Counted from the first letter of the stretch, positions 1 through 7,007 are shown. The stretch is 12,579 bases of DNA from Coprococcus_A sp051877705 (GCA_051877705.1 JBJEJD010000131.1:1-12579); one strand, 5' to 3'. Notes: generated by a model from the sequence alone, not told the origin. A program made the numbers and translations.

Positions 1-59
1 GATTATACAGTGGATTTCTGAAAATAAAATCAGTTATTTCTTTCAATATTCTTAAGTTT

Positions 60-599
60 TTATATATTCAGAATACGGTTTCTGTTAATAACCCGGACAG
101 ACACAACGGCAGAAAAAGCACCAATTAATGCTCCTATAATCACATCCGTCGGATAATGAACCCCTACATACATTCTGGAGAATGCAATCAACGCTGCCAG
201 TATACAGGCTGCAATACCAAGTCTTCTATCCGACAGTTTCAGCATGGTCAGGGCCGCCGCCACAGAGCTGCAGGTATGTCCTGAAGGGAAAGAATAATCA
301 GAAGGTGCTTTAATTAATATTTCCAGTTCGTTTAGAAGGGTATATGGCCTTGGCCTCGCAACTATATTTTTCAAAAGCAGATTAGTAATGATAAAACCAA
401 TAAGCAAAGCCAATAATACTGCTGTTCCCTCCCGCCTGTGCTTTTTACAGGCCAAAAGAATAATCCCTGCCAGAATCCATATCCATCCTGCATTACCAAG
501 ATTCGTAATAAATGTAAAAAAAATATCCAGCCATGGATGCCGGATAACCTCCTGCAATAATAATAAAAAATTGCCTTCAGTCACTGAAATGATCTCCAT
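60..599 (-). CDS. PAP2-family membrane phosphatase
   Basis: A small integral membrane phosphatase of the type-2 phosphatidic acid phosphatase (PAP2) superfamily. All three signature motifs are visible: K77-x6-R84-P85 (in KNIVARPRP), P105-S-G-H108, and S141-R142-x5-H148-x3-D152. H148 is the expected phosphorylated nucleophile and H108 the acid/base. About five or six hydrophobic segments fill the 179 residues. Family members dephosphorylate lipid phosphates such as undecaprenyl pyrophosphate (BcrC type) or phosphatidylglycerophosphate; sequence alone does not say which. I place the start at the ATG of MEIISV, because an AAAGGAG site lies 5 bases upstream; the in-frame ATG 15 bases further up overlaps that site and is unlikely. 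The gene follows the rnfB terminator and is probably transcribed separately. Family certain, substrate unknown. Confidence 0.9.
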   Translation of the reverse strand: MEIISVTEGNFLLLLQEVIRHPWLDIFFTFITNLGNAGWIWILAGIILLACKKHRREGTAVLLALLIGFIITNLLLKNIVARPRPYTLLNELEILIKAPSDYSFPSGHTCSSVAAALTMLKLSDRRLGIAACILAALIAFSRMYVGVHYPTDVIIGALIGAFSAVVSVRVINRNRILNI

Positions 600-604
600 A
601 GCAA

Positions 605-611
605 CTCCTTT
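605..611 (-). promoter_or_regulatory. Ribosome binding site fixing the PAP2 gene start
   Basis: The minus strand reads AAAGGAG here, five bases before the ATG at 597-599. The alternative upstream ATG (612-614) directly abuts this site and has no good site of its own, so the shorter protein is preferred. Confidence 0.75.
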
Positions 612-635
612 CATCTATTAGATATACAAATCCCC

Positions 636-681
636 TTATCCTGGGATAAATGGGACTGACAGATCATACGTCAGTCCCATT
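636..681. repeat. Palindrome plus 12-bp inverted repeat upstream of the PAP2 gene
   Basis: Two dyad elements abut. At 636-649 is TTATCC-TG-GGATAA (6-bp arms, 2-base centre). At 649-681 is a perfect 12-bp inverted repeat, AATGGGACTGAC / GTCAGTCCCATT, around a 9-base loop (661-669). Neither side carries a clean T run, so a terminator is doubtful. The block lies between the rnfB terminator and the PAP2 start, where an operator or a 5'-leader hairpin for the PAP2 gene is plausible. Function is inference; the symmetry is seen directly. Confidence 0.55.
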
Positions 682-786
682 CATGCATTTTATATTTATC
701 ATCTCGCGTATTGTATTTACATCATATCATAAAACATGCAGTAATGCCACCTCTTTTAGATATAGCAAAAATAAAAGGCTGCTTAG

Positions 787-819
787 AAAAAAAGGACGGA
801 TGTCTTTCGACATCCGTCC
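787..819 (-). terminator. Intrinsic terminator of the rnf operon
   Basis: On the minus strand a perfect 11-bp stem (GGACGGATGTC / GACATCCGTCC) closes a GAAA tetraloop, a stable GNRA loop, and runs straight into seven T residues (787-793). It starts 18 bases after the rnfB stop codon. This is a textbook Rho-independent terminator and sets the 3' end of the apbE-rnf transcript. Confidence 0.93.
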
Positions 820-837
820 GAAATATTTTACAAATCA

Positions 838-1608
838 TTAGCAGATTGCTTTCTTTGGACAAGCCTCTGCACAAGCACCACAGTTTGTACACTTATCATA
901 ATCGATAACAGCATTGAAGTTAACAACATGAATCGCATCATGCTCACATGTCTTTACACACTTCATACAGCCAATACAGCTGGTCTTGCAGACCTTCATA
1001 GCATCAGCACCCTTGTCAGTATTGACACAAAGCACATGATGTTTCTGCTCAAATGGTACGAGAGCGATAACATGTTTTGGACAGGTCTTCACGCAGATAC
1101 CACAGCCCACACAACGATCCTGATCGATCATAGCCAGACCATCATGAATAATGATCGCCTTTTCAGGACATACAGCTGCACAGTCACCATGACCAAGACA
1201 ACCGTAAGCACATGTGCTGTCACCGGCAAACATGAGGCTGACTGCCTGACATGTATCAACACCGTCATAAACCAGTTTCTGACCTGCATTGGTACATGTA
1301 CCGTTACACTGTACAAGAGCAACCTTTCTCACCATACTGCCGGCAGATTTTCCAAGGATCTCTGCACATTCTTCAGCCACATCAGGACCGCCAGGAGAAC
1401 AAAGACCGATTTCTGCAGTTCCTGCTGCAAGAGCTGCAGCATAACCGTCACAACCGGAGAAACCGCAGGCACCACAGTTAGCGCCCGGAAGAGCTTCCCT
1501 GACAGCTGCCTGTTTTTCATCAACAGGTACCGCAAACTGAACAGAAGCCCAGGACAGCAGTAAGCCTGCTACAATAGCAATAACCGCTACAATAATAATG
1601 CCTTCCAT
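838..1608 (-). CDS. rnfB: Rnf complex subunit B, polyferredoxin (electron entry)
   Basis: RnfB takes electrons from reduced ferredoxin and passes them into the membrane-bound Rnf ferredoxin:NAD+ oxidoreductase. A single N-terminal membrane helix (about residues 2-24) anchors it. Then comes the Fe-S domain NCGACGFSGC with a fourth Cys downstream, a CNGTC stretch, and four ferredoxin-like clusters: CAYGCLGHGDCAAVC, CVGCGICVKTC, CIGCMKCVKTC and CTNCGACAEAC. The chain ends six residues after the last cluster cysteine. Start: an in-frame TTG six bases further up sits one base from the Shine-Dalgarno, so the ATG of MEGIIIV, 7 bases from AGGAGGG, is chosen (256 aa). Last gene of the operon; its ribosome binding site overlaps the rnfA stop codon. 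Confidence 0.96.
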   Translation of the reverse strand: MEGIIIVAVIAIVAGLLLSWASVQFAVPVDEKQAAVREALPGANCGACGFSGCDGYAAALAAGTAEIGLCSPGGPDVAEECAEILGKSAGSMVRKVALVQCNGTCTNAGQKLVYDGVDTCQAVSLMFAGDSTCAYGCLGHGDCAAVCPEKAIIIHDGLAMIDQDRCVGCGICVKTCPKHVIALVPFEQKHHVLCVNTDKGADAMKVCKTSCIGCMKCVKTCEHDAIHVVNFNAVIDYDKCTNCGACAEACPKKAIC

Positions 1609-1615
1609 ATTCAAT

Positions 1616-1622
1616 CCCTCCT
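1616..1622 (-). promoter_or_regulatory. rnfB ribosome binding site overlapping the rnfA stop
   Basis: The minus strand reads AGGAGGG seven bases before the ATG at 1606-1608, and its first bases are part of the rnfA TAG stop (1621-1623). This favours the ATG over the TTG at 1612-1614 and suggests translational coupling from rnfA to rnfB. Confidence 0.8.
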
Positions 1623-2217
1623 ATTTGAAAATGCCATCTACAAGGCCGCCAAAGCCAAGGAATGAACATGCTACGATAGATGCGGATACCAGAGTGATCG
1701 GCAGGCCCTGCATGGATTTAGGGATATCTGCTGTCTCAAGTTTGCCTCTGACACCTGCAAAAAGCACCATGGCAACAAGGAAACCAACACCGGAACCTGC
1801 TGCATTGATCAGAGATTCAACATAATTGTAACCAGAAGTAATATTCAGGGTTGTAACACCAAGAACTGCACAGTTTGTTGTGATCAGAGGAAGGTATACA
1901 CCCAGAGCCTGGTACAGAGGAGGCATATTCTTCTTCATAAAGATCTCGATGAACTGAACGAGAGCAGCAATAATCAGAATGAATACGATTGTCTGTAAGT
2001 AACCAAGGCCAAAACGATCAAGTAAGAATGTCTGGATCGGCCATGTAACAGCTGTTGCAACAACCATAACAACGATAACGGCTGCACTCATGCTGACTGC
2101 TGTATCCAGCTTCTTGGAAACGCCCAGGAAAGGACAGATACCAAGGAATTTGGATAAGATATAGTTATTCGTCAGAATGGCTGCAAGAAAAATGGAAACC
2201 AAACCTGTAATTGACAT
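1621..2217 (-). CDS. rnfA: Rnf complex subunit A, membrane protein
   Basis: One of the two paralogous, inverted-topology membrane subunits of the Rnf complex (Rnf/Nqr membrane family, homologous to NqrE). The 198 residues are almost entirely hydrophobic, with about six membrane helices. The two conserved cysteines, C28 in LGICPFLG and C116 in TTNCAVLG, match the ligands that in Nqr/Rnf structures hold an intramembrane [2Fe-2S] cluster together with the RnfE pair. The ATG shares its A with the rnfE stop (TAATG). An AGGAGG site lies 9 bases upstream, inside the rnfE coding sequence. Length is normal for the family. Confidence 0.97.
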   Translation of the reverse strand: MSITGLVSIFLAAILTNNYILSKFLGICPFLGVSKKLDTAVSMSAAVIVVMVVATAVTWPIQTFLLDRFGLGYLQTIVFILIIAALVQFIEIFMKKNMPPLYQALGVYLPLITTNCAVLGVTTLNITSGYNYVESLINAAGSGVGFLVAMVLFAGVRGKLETADIPKSMQGLPITLVSASIVACSFLGFGGLVDGIFK

Positions 2218-2906
2218 TATTTACAACCTCCTTCTGAAGCTTTCATACAGCTTGCTGCCTGCGGACAATTACAGCAGGACAGAGTTGCCGGTTCTTTGCC
2301 TTTGCCTTCTGCAATACGGTTAAATAATGCAATCAGCATACCGAATACAAAGAAACCACCTGGCGGAAGGATAAGAATCAGCATTGGCTGAATAATACTT
2401 CCGTTGTTGAGTACGATGCCCATCCAGGAGCCATTACCGATAATCTCACGGATGGAGCCCATCAGGAACAGAGCAATCGTGAAACCGATACCCATACCAA
2501 GAGCATCCAGAATAGAAGGCAGAACCTTATTCTTGCTGGCAAAACTCTCTGCACGGCCAAGGATAATACAGTTAACAACGATCAGCGGAAGGTAAATACC
2601 AAGGGCTGAATCAAGAGCAGGCACAAAAGCCTTTACAAGCATCTGAATAATAGTAACGAAACCTGCAATAATAGTAATGAAAGCAGGGATACGAACCTTA
2701 TCCGGAATAATATTACGAAGTAAAGAAATAACAATATTGGAACCCAGCAGTACCAATGTTGCAGCAGCACCCATACCAAGACCATTAAATGCCTGAGTTG
2801 TAACGGCCAGTGTAGGACAGGTACCTAATACAAGACGAAGTACAGGGTTTTCTTTAACAAAACCGGCTGTAAAAATCTCGCCATAACTTTTCTGTTTCTT
2901 AGCCAT
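2217..2906 (-). CDS. rnfE: Rnf complex subunit E, membrane protein with Cys-rich tail
   Basis: Paralogue of RnfA (NqrD homologue) and its partner around the intramembrane [2Fe-2S] cluster; the ligand pair is C30 (LGTCPTLA) and C113 (VVNCIILG). About six membrane helices are followed by a hydrophilic C-terminal tail (about residues 198-229) that carries five cysteines in 18 residues: C211, C212, C214, C220 and C228. This extra cluster is not part of the conserved membrane core. The tail's GGC codons also supply the ribosome binding site of rnfA, and the stop overlaps the rnfA ATG. The rnfE start itself overlaps the rnfG stop (TAATG) with AGGAGG 9 bases upstream. Confidence 0.96.
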   Translation of the reverse strand: MAKKQKSYGEIFTAGFVKENPVLRLVLGTCPTLAVTTQAFNGLGMGAAATLVLLGSNIVISLLRNIIPDKVRIPAFITIIAGFVTIIQMLVKAFVPALDSALGIYLPLIVVNCIILGRAESFASKNKVLPSILDALGMGIGFTIALFLMGSIREIIGNGSWMGIVLNNGSIIQPMLILILPPGGFFVFGMLIALFNRIAEGKGKEPATLSCCNCPQAASCMKASEGGCK

Positions 2907-3472
2907 TAGTTAGCACCTCCTACTACAGCATTATACTGCTTAATAGCCTCATTTACATCCTTTGTAACTGCGCGGGATGTAAGTGTTGCACCGGCAACAG
3001 CCTCAATTGTACCACCATCTTTAGCTACAGCAAATGAACCGCTTTCAGGAATTGCTCCCTCAAACTGAGCTCTCTTGGCAACACCGTCACCATTATCTGT
3101 CCATTTAGCACCAAGACCAGGTGTCTCATCTCCAGCCTCTGTTACTTTAACACCAACAATCTCTCCCTCAGAAGAAATACCGACCATGGAAACAACGGCA
3201 CCGCCGTAGCCCTTGTTGGAACCTGAGAACACATAACCAGCGCCATTTTTTGCTGCATAATAAGTGTAATCAACGCCATCAACATTGACTGTACATTCAT
3301 CAAAATCATCAGCCTCAGGCAAAACTTCCTTTCTGGAAAGGCTGTCTGCCTCTTTCTGATTCTGACTGATCTTGTCTGCTGTAGCTCCATTGGTAAGGAA
3401 CAGCAGAACCGTAATAACTGTAGCAATTACAAATAATTTAATTGTAGGAATACCTAATGATTTAAAATTCAT
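2906..3472 (-). CDS. rnfG: Rnf complex subunit G, covalent-FMN electron carrier
   Basis: RnfG is anchored by one N-terminal helix (about residues 10-30) and exposes an FMN-binding domain on the outer face, where FMN is attached to a threonine by ApbE. The acceptor region reads EAVAGATLTS, with T163 at the position of the flavinylated Thr. The usual motif has a preceding Asp and an S/T before GAT; here these are Glu157 and Ala160, a mild departure. The C-terminus (VVGGAN) is encoded by the bases that form the rnfE ribosome binding site. Stop and start overlap with both neighbours by one base. Length (188 aa) is normal. Confidence 0.95.
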   Translation of the reverse strand: MNFKSLGIPTIKLFVIATVITVLLFLTNGATADKISQNQKEADSLSRKEVLPEADDFDECTVNVDGVDYTYYAAKNGAGYVFSGSNKGYGGAVVSMVGISSEGEIVGVKVTEAGDETPGLGAKWTDNGDGVAKRAQFEGAIPESGSFAVAKDGGTIEAVAGATLTSRAVTKDVNEAIKQYNAVVGGAN

Positions 3473-4413
3473 TACTTAGCCTCCTTTACAGTACCGAATG
3501 GCTTCGGAATTGTAACTCTTTCAATCAGAGGAACGATGATATTCATCAGAACGATTGAGTAAGATACACCTTCCGGAAGGGAAGCAAACACACGAATAAG
3601 TACTGTGATAATACCACAGCAAAGAGCATAAATAAACTTGCCTTTATTCGTCAGAGGACTTGTAACATAATCTGTAGCCATGAAAATTGCACCAAGGAAC
3701 AGACCGCCACAGAGAATCTGAGCAACCGGATCCTGGCCCAGTATGAAGGACAGTACGAATACAGTTGCAATATAAGTTACAGGAATAATAGCAGAAATAA
3801 CTTTTCTGCAAACCAGGTAAATGCCACCGATAAGCAGGCAGACAGCACTTGTCTCACCCAGACATCCAGGGATATTACCAATAAACATATCCATATAAGA
3901 TGGAACAGCATCTGCAGCACCTGCAGCAATATTAGCCAGAGGTGAAGCTGTAGCAGTTGTATCAGCACCAAAGCTGCCTGCCGGATACCATGTTGTCATC
4001 AGTACCGGGAAGGAGTTCATCAGAACGATACGGGCCAGAAGTGCCGGATTGACAAAATTCTGTCCGAGGCCGCCGAACATCTGCTTCACCATAACTATAG
4101 CGATAATGCCGCCGATAATCGGAACATAGATCGGTACACTTGAAGGCAGGTTAAATGCCAGAAGAATACCGGTAACTACTGCACTGAGATCACCGATTGT
4201 CTGTTCACGCTTCATGACTTTGCGGCAGATATATTCGGCAATTACACAAGTTGCCACTGAAACAATGACAATGATTGCAGCCCTGATACCAAAGAAATAA
4301 ATTGATGCAATCAAAGAAGGAATTAAAGCGATGATAACATCAAGCATAATATTCTTAGTCTTCACCGGGCTCGAAATATGAGGAGATGAAGAAACGATTA
4401 ATTTACCATCCAT
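3472..4413 (-). CDS. rnfD: Rnf complex subunit D, covalent-FMN membrane subunit
   Basis: NqrB/RnfD-family membrane subunit, with eight or more hydrophobic segments over 313 residues, thought to form part of the ion path. Family landmarks are VSSSPHI near the N-terminus and GGLGQNFVNPALLAR in the middle. The covalent-FMN site reads DTTATASPLA: the expected acceptor Thr is a serine here (Ser157, codon TCA at 3943-3945). Start choice is between this ATG (MDGKL), with AGGTG 6 bases upstream, and an in-frame GTG at 4420-4422 served by AGGAAA. The ATG fits the family N-terminus better. The end overlaps the rnfG start, and AAGGAGG inside the last codons serves rnfG. Confidence 0.94.
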   Translation of the reverse strand: MDGKLIVSSSPHISSPVKTKNIMLDVIIALIPSLIASIYFFGIRAAIIVIVSVATCVIAEYICRKVMKREQTIGDLSAVVTGILLAFNLPSSVPIYVPIIGGIIAIVMVKQMFGGLGQNFVNPALLARIVLMNSFPVLMTTWYPAGSFGADTTATASPLANIAAGAADAVPSYMDMFIGNIPGCLGETSAVCLLIGGIYLVCRKVISAIIPVTYIATVFVLSFILGQDPVAQILCGGLFLGAIFMATDYVTSPLTNKGKFIYALCCGIITVLIRVFASLPEGVSYSIVLMNIIVPLIERVTIPKPFGTVKEAK

Positions 4414-4422
4414 TATGTACAC

Positions 4423-5751
4423 CTACTTTCCTGCATTACGAAGAATTGTTTTACCAATTCTCATGGACTGAACGAGTTTCCTGTTAGCCGGACATACGAA
4501 TGAACAGCATCCGCATTCCATACATGTCATAACACTGTATGTCTTCAGATCGTCTACTCTCTTATAAATCGTAGCTGCTTCCAGTTTTGTCGGCATCAGA
4601 TTCATAGGACAGGCATTGACACAGCGTCCACAGCTGATACATGCTGTAGGCTCCATGGATTTTGCATCCTTCTCATCAAATGCGAGGAAAGCATTGTTCT
4701 GCTTCAATACAGGGAATTCATCTGTCATCAGAGCTGTACCCATCATAGGACCACCACTGATCAGTTTGGCAGGAGTACCTTTGTAACCGCCGCAAAAAGC
4801 GATAATATCCTTAATAGGAGTACCAATAAGAACTCTGACGTTCTTAGCTTCATTAACAGCTGAACCGTCAACAGTCACACGCTTTGTTGTTAAAGGCATA
4901 CCTGTCTTCAGGTAACCTCCAAGGAAACCGGCAGATGCAACGTTCATAACGATACAGCCAACATCAGAAGGCAGTTTGCCAGGAGGCACCTGACGTCCTG
5001 TACACTGCTCAATCAGAACTTTTTCAGCACCCTGCGGATAACGGGACGGAAGTGTAACAACCTCGATGCTGCTGTCGCCTGCAGTCTGCTCCTGCATCAG
5101 TTTGATAGCTTCAGGTTTATTATCCTCGATACCGATCAGAGCCTTAGGAATACCTACATACTTCATAACTTCTCTGACACCATAAAGAACATTCTCATAG
5201 TTCTCCATGATCTCACGAACGTCAGCCGTAATATAAGGCTCACATTCTGCTGCATTGATGCAAAGGAAATCAATCTTATCCTTCGGATTTAACTTAACAT
5301 GTGCCGGGAAACCTGCACCACCAAGACCTACAAGACCAGAATCCTTTACAGCTGCGAGGAACTCCTCTTTTGAATTAACAACTGGCGGCTTGATTGCCGG
5401 ATCTACTGTCTGCAGACCATCTGTGTCAATAACGACTGCCTGTGCTTTGGAGCCGTTCGGCATCAAAACCGTGTCAATTTTTTTGACTGTTCCTGACACG
5501 CTGGAGTGTATCGGCGCTGACACAAATGCTGTGCTGCTTCCTACAAGCGTACCCACATATACCTGGTCTTTTACTTTGACACAAGGTGTACAAGGTGCAC
5601 CGATATGCTGTGACATAACGATAGTGACAGTTGCCGGCACAGGCATCGTGGCTGTCTCACATGCACTTGTATTTTTTCTGTGAGGTACGGGTGCTCCAGG
5701 GCTTTTTACAAATCCTAAACTGCCAAGAAGTCCACTTGATTGTTTTGCCAT
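4423..5751 (-). CDS. rnfC: Rnf complex subunit C, NADH/FMN-binding subunit
   Basis: The peripheral cytoplasmic subunit where NAD+ is reduced. The 442 residues show an N-terminal RnfC region with the lipoyl-like stretch IGAPCTPCVKVKDQVYVG (50-67), the glycine-rich nucleotide/FMN segment GLVGLGGAGF (139-148), the conserved YPQGAEKVLIEQCTGRQVP block (239-257), and two [4Fe-4S] motifs, C371/C374/C377/C381 and C410/C413/C416/C420. The start has an ideal GAGGAGG six bases upstream. First structural rnf gene after apbE; the 69-base gap between them holds a small UUCG hairpin but no convincing promoter. Order C-D-G-E-A-B is the standard Rnf order. Confidence 0.97.
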   Translation of the reverse strand: MAKQSSGLLGSLGFVKSPGAPVPHRKNTSACETATMPVPATVTIVMSQHIGAPCTPCVKVKDQVYVGTLVGSSTAFVSAPIHSSVSGTVKKIDTVLMPNGSKAQAVVIDTDGLQTVDPAIKPPVVNSKEEFLAAVKDSGLVGLGGAGFPAHVKLNPKDKIDFLCINAAECEPYITADVREIMENYENVLYGVREVMKYVGIPKALIGIEDNKPEAIKLMQEQTAGDSSIEVVTLPSRYPQGAEKVLIEQCTGRQVPPGKLPSDVGCIVMNVASAGFLGGYLKTGMPLTTKRVTVDGSAVNEAKNVRVLIGTPIKDIIAFCGGYKGTPAKLISGGPMMGTALMTDEFPVLKQNNAFLAFDEKDAKSMEPTACISCGRCVNACPMNLMPTKLEAATIYKRVDDLKTYSVMTCMECGCCSFVCPANRKLVQSMRIGKTILRNAGK

Positions 5752-5770
5752 TTGAATCCTCCTCTAAATA

Positions 5771-5793
5771 TTTTTGAGCCGAAGCCCAGAAAA
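5771..5793 (-). other. UUCG-loop hairpin between apbE and rnfC
   Basis: The minus-strand RNA would fold as UGGGC-UUCG-GCUCA (stem 5775-5779 with 5784-5788, one G-U pair), with flanking U and A runs able to extend the stem past a bulge. There is no T run after it, so it should not terminate. A C(UUCG)G-closed hairpin is unusually stable; a role in mRNA processing or in setting apbE versus rnf message levels is inference. Confidence 0.5.
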
Positions 5794-5820
5794 CTTTATT
5801 TAATAAACCAGATTACAACA

Positions 5821-6906
5821 TCAGCTGTGAGTCTGATTATATTCCTTTAAAATATAGCCTGAATTTTTTCCTTTAAATTCGAACATATCCACTATATCCG
5901 AATTATTATACCAAATATTTTTATCATTATCAACAAAAATCGCCAAAACACCATATTGCCCGGCAAGTTCCATACCTTTATCAAGCCCCAGCACAAAGCA
6001 GGCAGTAGACAAAGCATCCCCAAGAACACTGTCCTCGCAGATAATTGTCACCTGCATCAAACCACTGTCGGCCGGGTATCCTGTCCGTGGATCAAGTATA
6101 TGATGATATCGGACACCTTCCTGTTCAAAATAACGTTCATAGTCTCCTGACGTGGAAATGGTCGTATCTGTCAGAGTCAGTATTCCAATGGCAGAATTCT
6201 CATCTCCCCTTGGATCCCTCAGAGCCACTCTGAAATTACTGCCATCATTCTTTGTTCCATAAACAAAAATAGAACTGCCCGCTGATACCATGCCGCCAGA
6301 CACATTCGAAGCTGAAAGAATCTCTCTTGTCTTCTGTATGGCATAACCTTTTCCAATGGCCCCCAACTCGATCTTTATATCCGGATTTTCCGTGGAGAGC
6401 ACTCCTGAAGCCGGATCGAATGCCAGCTGTGTATAATCGACACTATCTTTCGCTTCCTCAATATCACTTATATCAGGAACCTTCATTTCAGATATATCAA
6501 ACTCACTGTCACCCATTCTGTCAAAATTCCACAGAGTAGACAATGGAAGGACCGTCATATCAAATGCCCCTTCGCTGTCACGGCTCACCTCGAGTGCAGT
6601 TTTCATCACATCTCCGATTTCTGACATGTCCGCTTCCTGCTTCACATTAAACTGAGCAGCCAGTGACCCTTCTTCACGCCATGAAATTAAATCATCACAA
6701 GCATACAGTTCCTGCTCAATTTCCTGGATGATACTTCTCGCATTGTCAGAAAAAACACGAATTCCAAATACTGTCCCCATGGTAAAAATATAGGATGAAT
6801 CATCTGACCCCGTTTCCTGCTGTATCTTTCCCTTTCCACAGCAGACCAGCTGGAACAAAATGACTGTTATAACCAGCATCCATCCCAGCTTTTTTATATA
6901 GCTCAT
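5821..6906 (-). CDS. apbE: FAD:protein FMN transferase (ApbE), lipoprotein
   Basis: ApbE transfers FMN from FAD onto a Thr/Ser of target proteins; here RnfG and RnfD encoded just downstream are the obvious targets. Landmarks over 361 residues: MGTVFGI (43-49), FDMTVLPL (115-122), ELGAIGKGYAI (180-190), SAGSSIFVYG, HHILDPRTGYPA, and GDALSTACFVLG with D297 and T301 at the usual metal-binding positions. The N-terminus (SYIKK, hydrophobic stretch, LVCCG) is a lipoprotein signal, with C23 or C22 as the lipidated Cys; Cys at -1 is odd. Three in-frame ATGs exist. Only this one has a good Shine-Dalgarno (GAGGTG, 9 bases) and a sensible signal peptide, so I reject the 11-residue extension. First gene of the operon. 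Confidence 0.95.
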   Translation of the reverse strand: MSYIKKLGWMLVITVILFQLVCCGKGKIQQETGSDDSSYIFTMGTVFGIRVFSDNARSIIQEIEQELYACDDLISWREEGSLAAQFNVKQEADMSEIGDVMKTALEVSRDSEGAFDMTVLPLSTLWNFDRMGDSEFDISEMKVPDISDIEEAKDSVDYTQLAFDPASGVLSTENPDIKIELGAIGKGYAIQKTREILSASNVSGGMVSAGSSIFVYGTKNDGSNFRVALRDPRGDENSAIGILTLTDTTISTSGDYERYFEQEGVRYHHILDPRTGYPADSGLMQVTIICEDSVLGDALSTACFVLGLDKGMELAGQYGVLAIFVDNDKNIWYNNSDIVDMFEFKGKNSGYILKEYNQTHS

Positions 6907-6915
6907 CAAATTATG

Positions 6916-6921
6916 CACCTC
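6916..6921 (-). promoter_or_regulatory. Ribosome binding site selecting the apbE start
   Basis: GAGGTG on the minus strand lies 9 bases before the ATG at 6904-6906. The ATGs at 6928-6930 and 6937-6939 have no purine-rich site in the right place. Confidence 0.65.
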
Positions 6922-6964
6922 ATTATTCATGTCTGCCATAAAAGGAATGACAAATATTTAACTT

Positions 6965-6977
6965 TGTATACTATACA
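6965..6977. promoter_or_regulatory. Candidate operator TGTATA-N-TATACA at the apbE-rnf start site
   Basis: A perfect 6-bp-arm palindrome with a one-base centre sits 1 base downstream of the -10 box, covering the predicted transcription start. A protein bound here would block initiation, so a repressor site is a natural reading. The cognate regulator is unknown; the CdaR-type gene next door is one candidate. Confidence 0.45.
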
Positions 6978-6978
6978 C

Positions 6979-7007
6979 ATTCTACTATGATACGTTAATG
7001 ATTTCAA
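6979..7007 (-). promoter_or_regulatory. Sigma-70-type promoter of the apbE-rnfCDGEAB operon
   Basis: The minus strand reads TTGAAA (7002-7007), a 17-base spacer, then TAGAAT (6979-6984). Each hexamer is one base from consensus and the spacing is optimal. The expected start is near 6972, giving a leader of about 65 bases before apbE. Confidence 0.75.

Noticed and set aside
649..681. Intrinsic terminator
   Set aside because: Good 12-bp stem, but no T run on the minus side and only a broken T-rich tract on the plus side, with no plus-strand gene to end.
928..1563. 211-codon plus-strand frame opposite rnfB
   Set aside because: Exact antisense of a clear polyferredoxin gene; Cys/Thr-rich nonsense sequence with no domain.
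4414..4422. GTG start for rnfD three codons upstream
   Set aside because: Possible (AGGAAA upstream), but the ATG with AGGTG matches the usual RnfD N-terminus better; the difference is three residues.
5255..5683. 142-codon plus-strand frame opposite rnfC
   Set aside because: Antisense shadow of conserved RnfC coding sequence with no ribosome binding site or recognisable fold.
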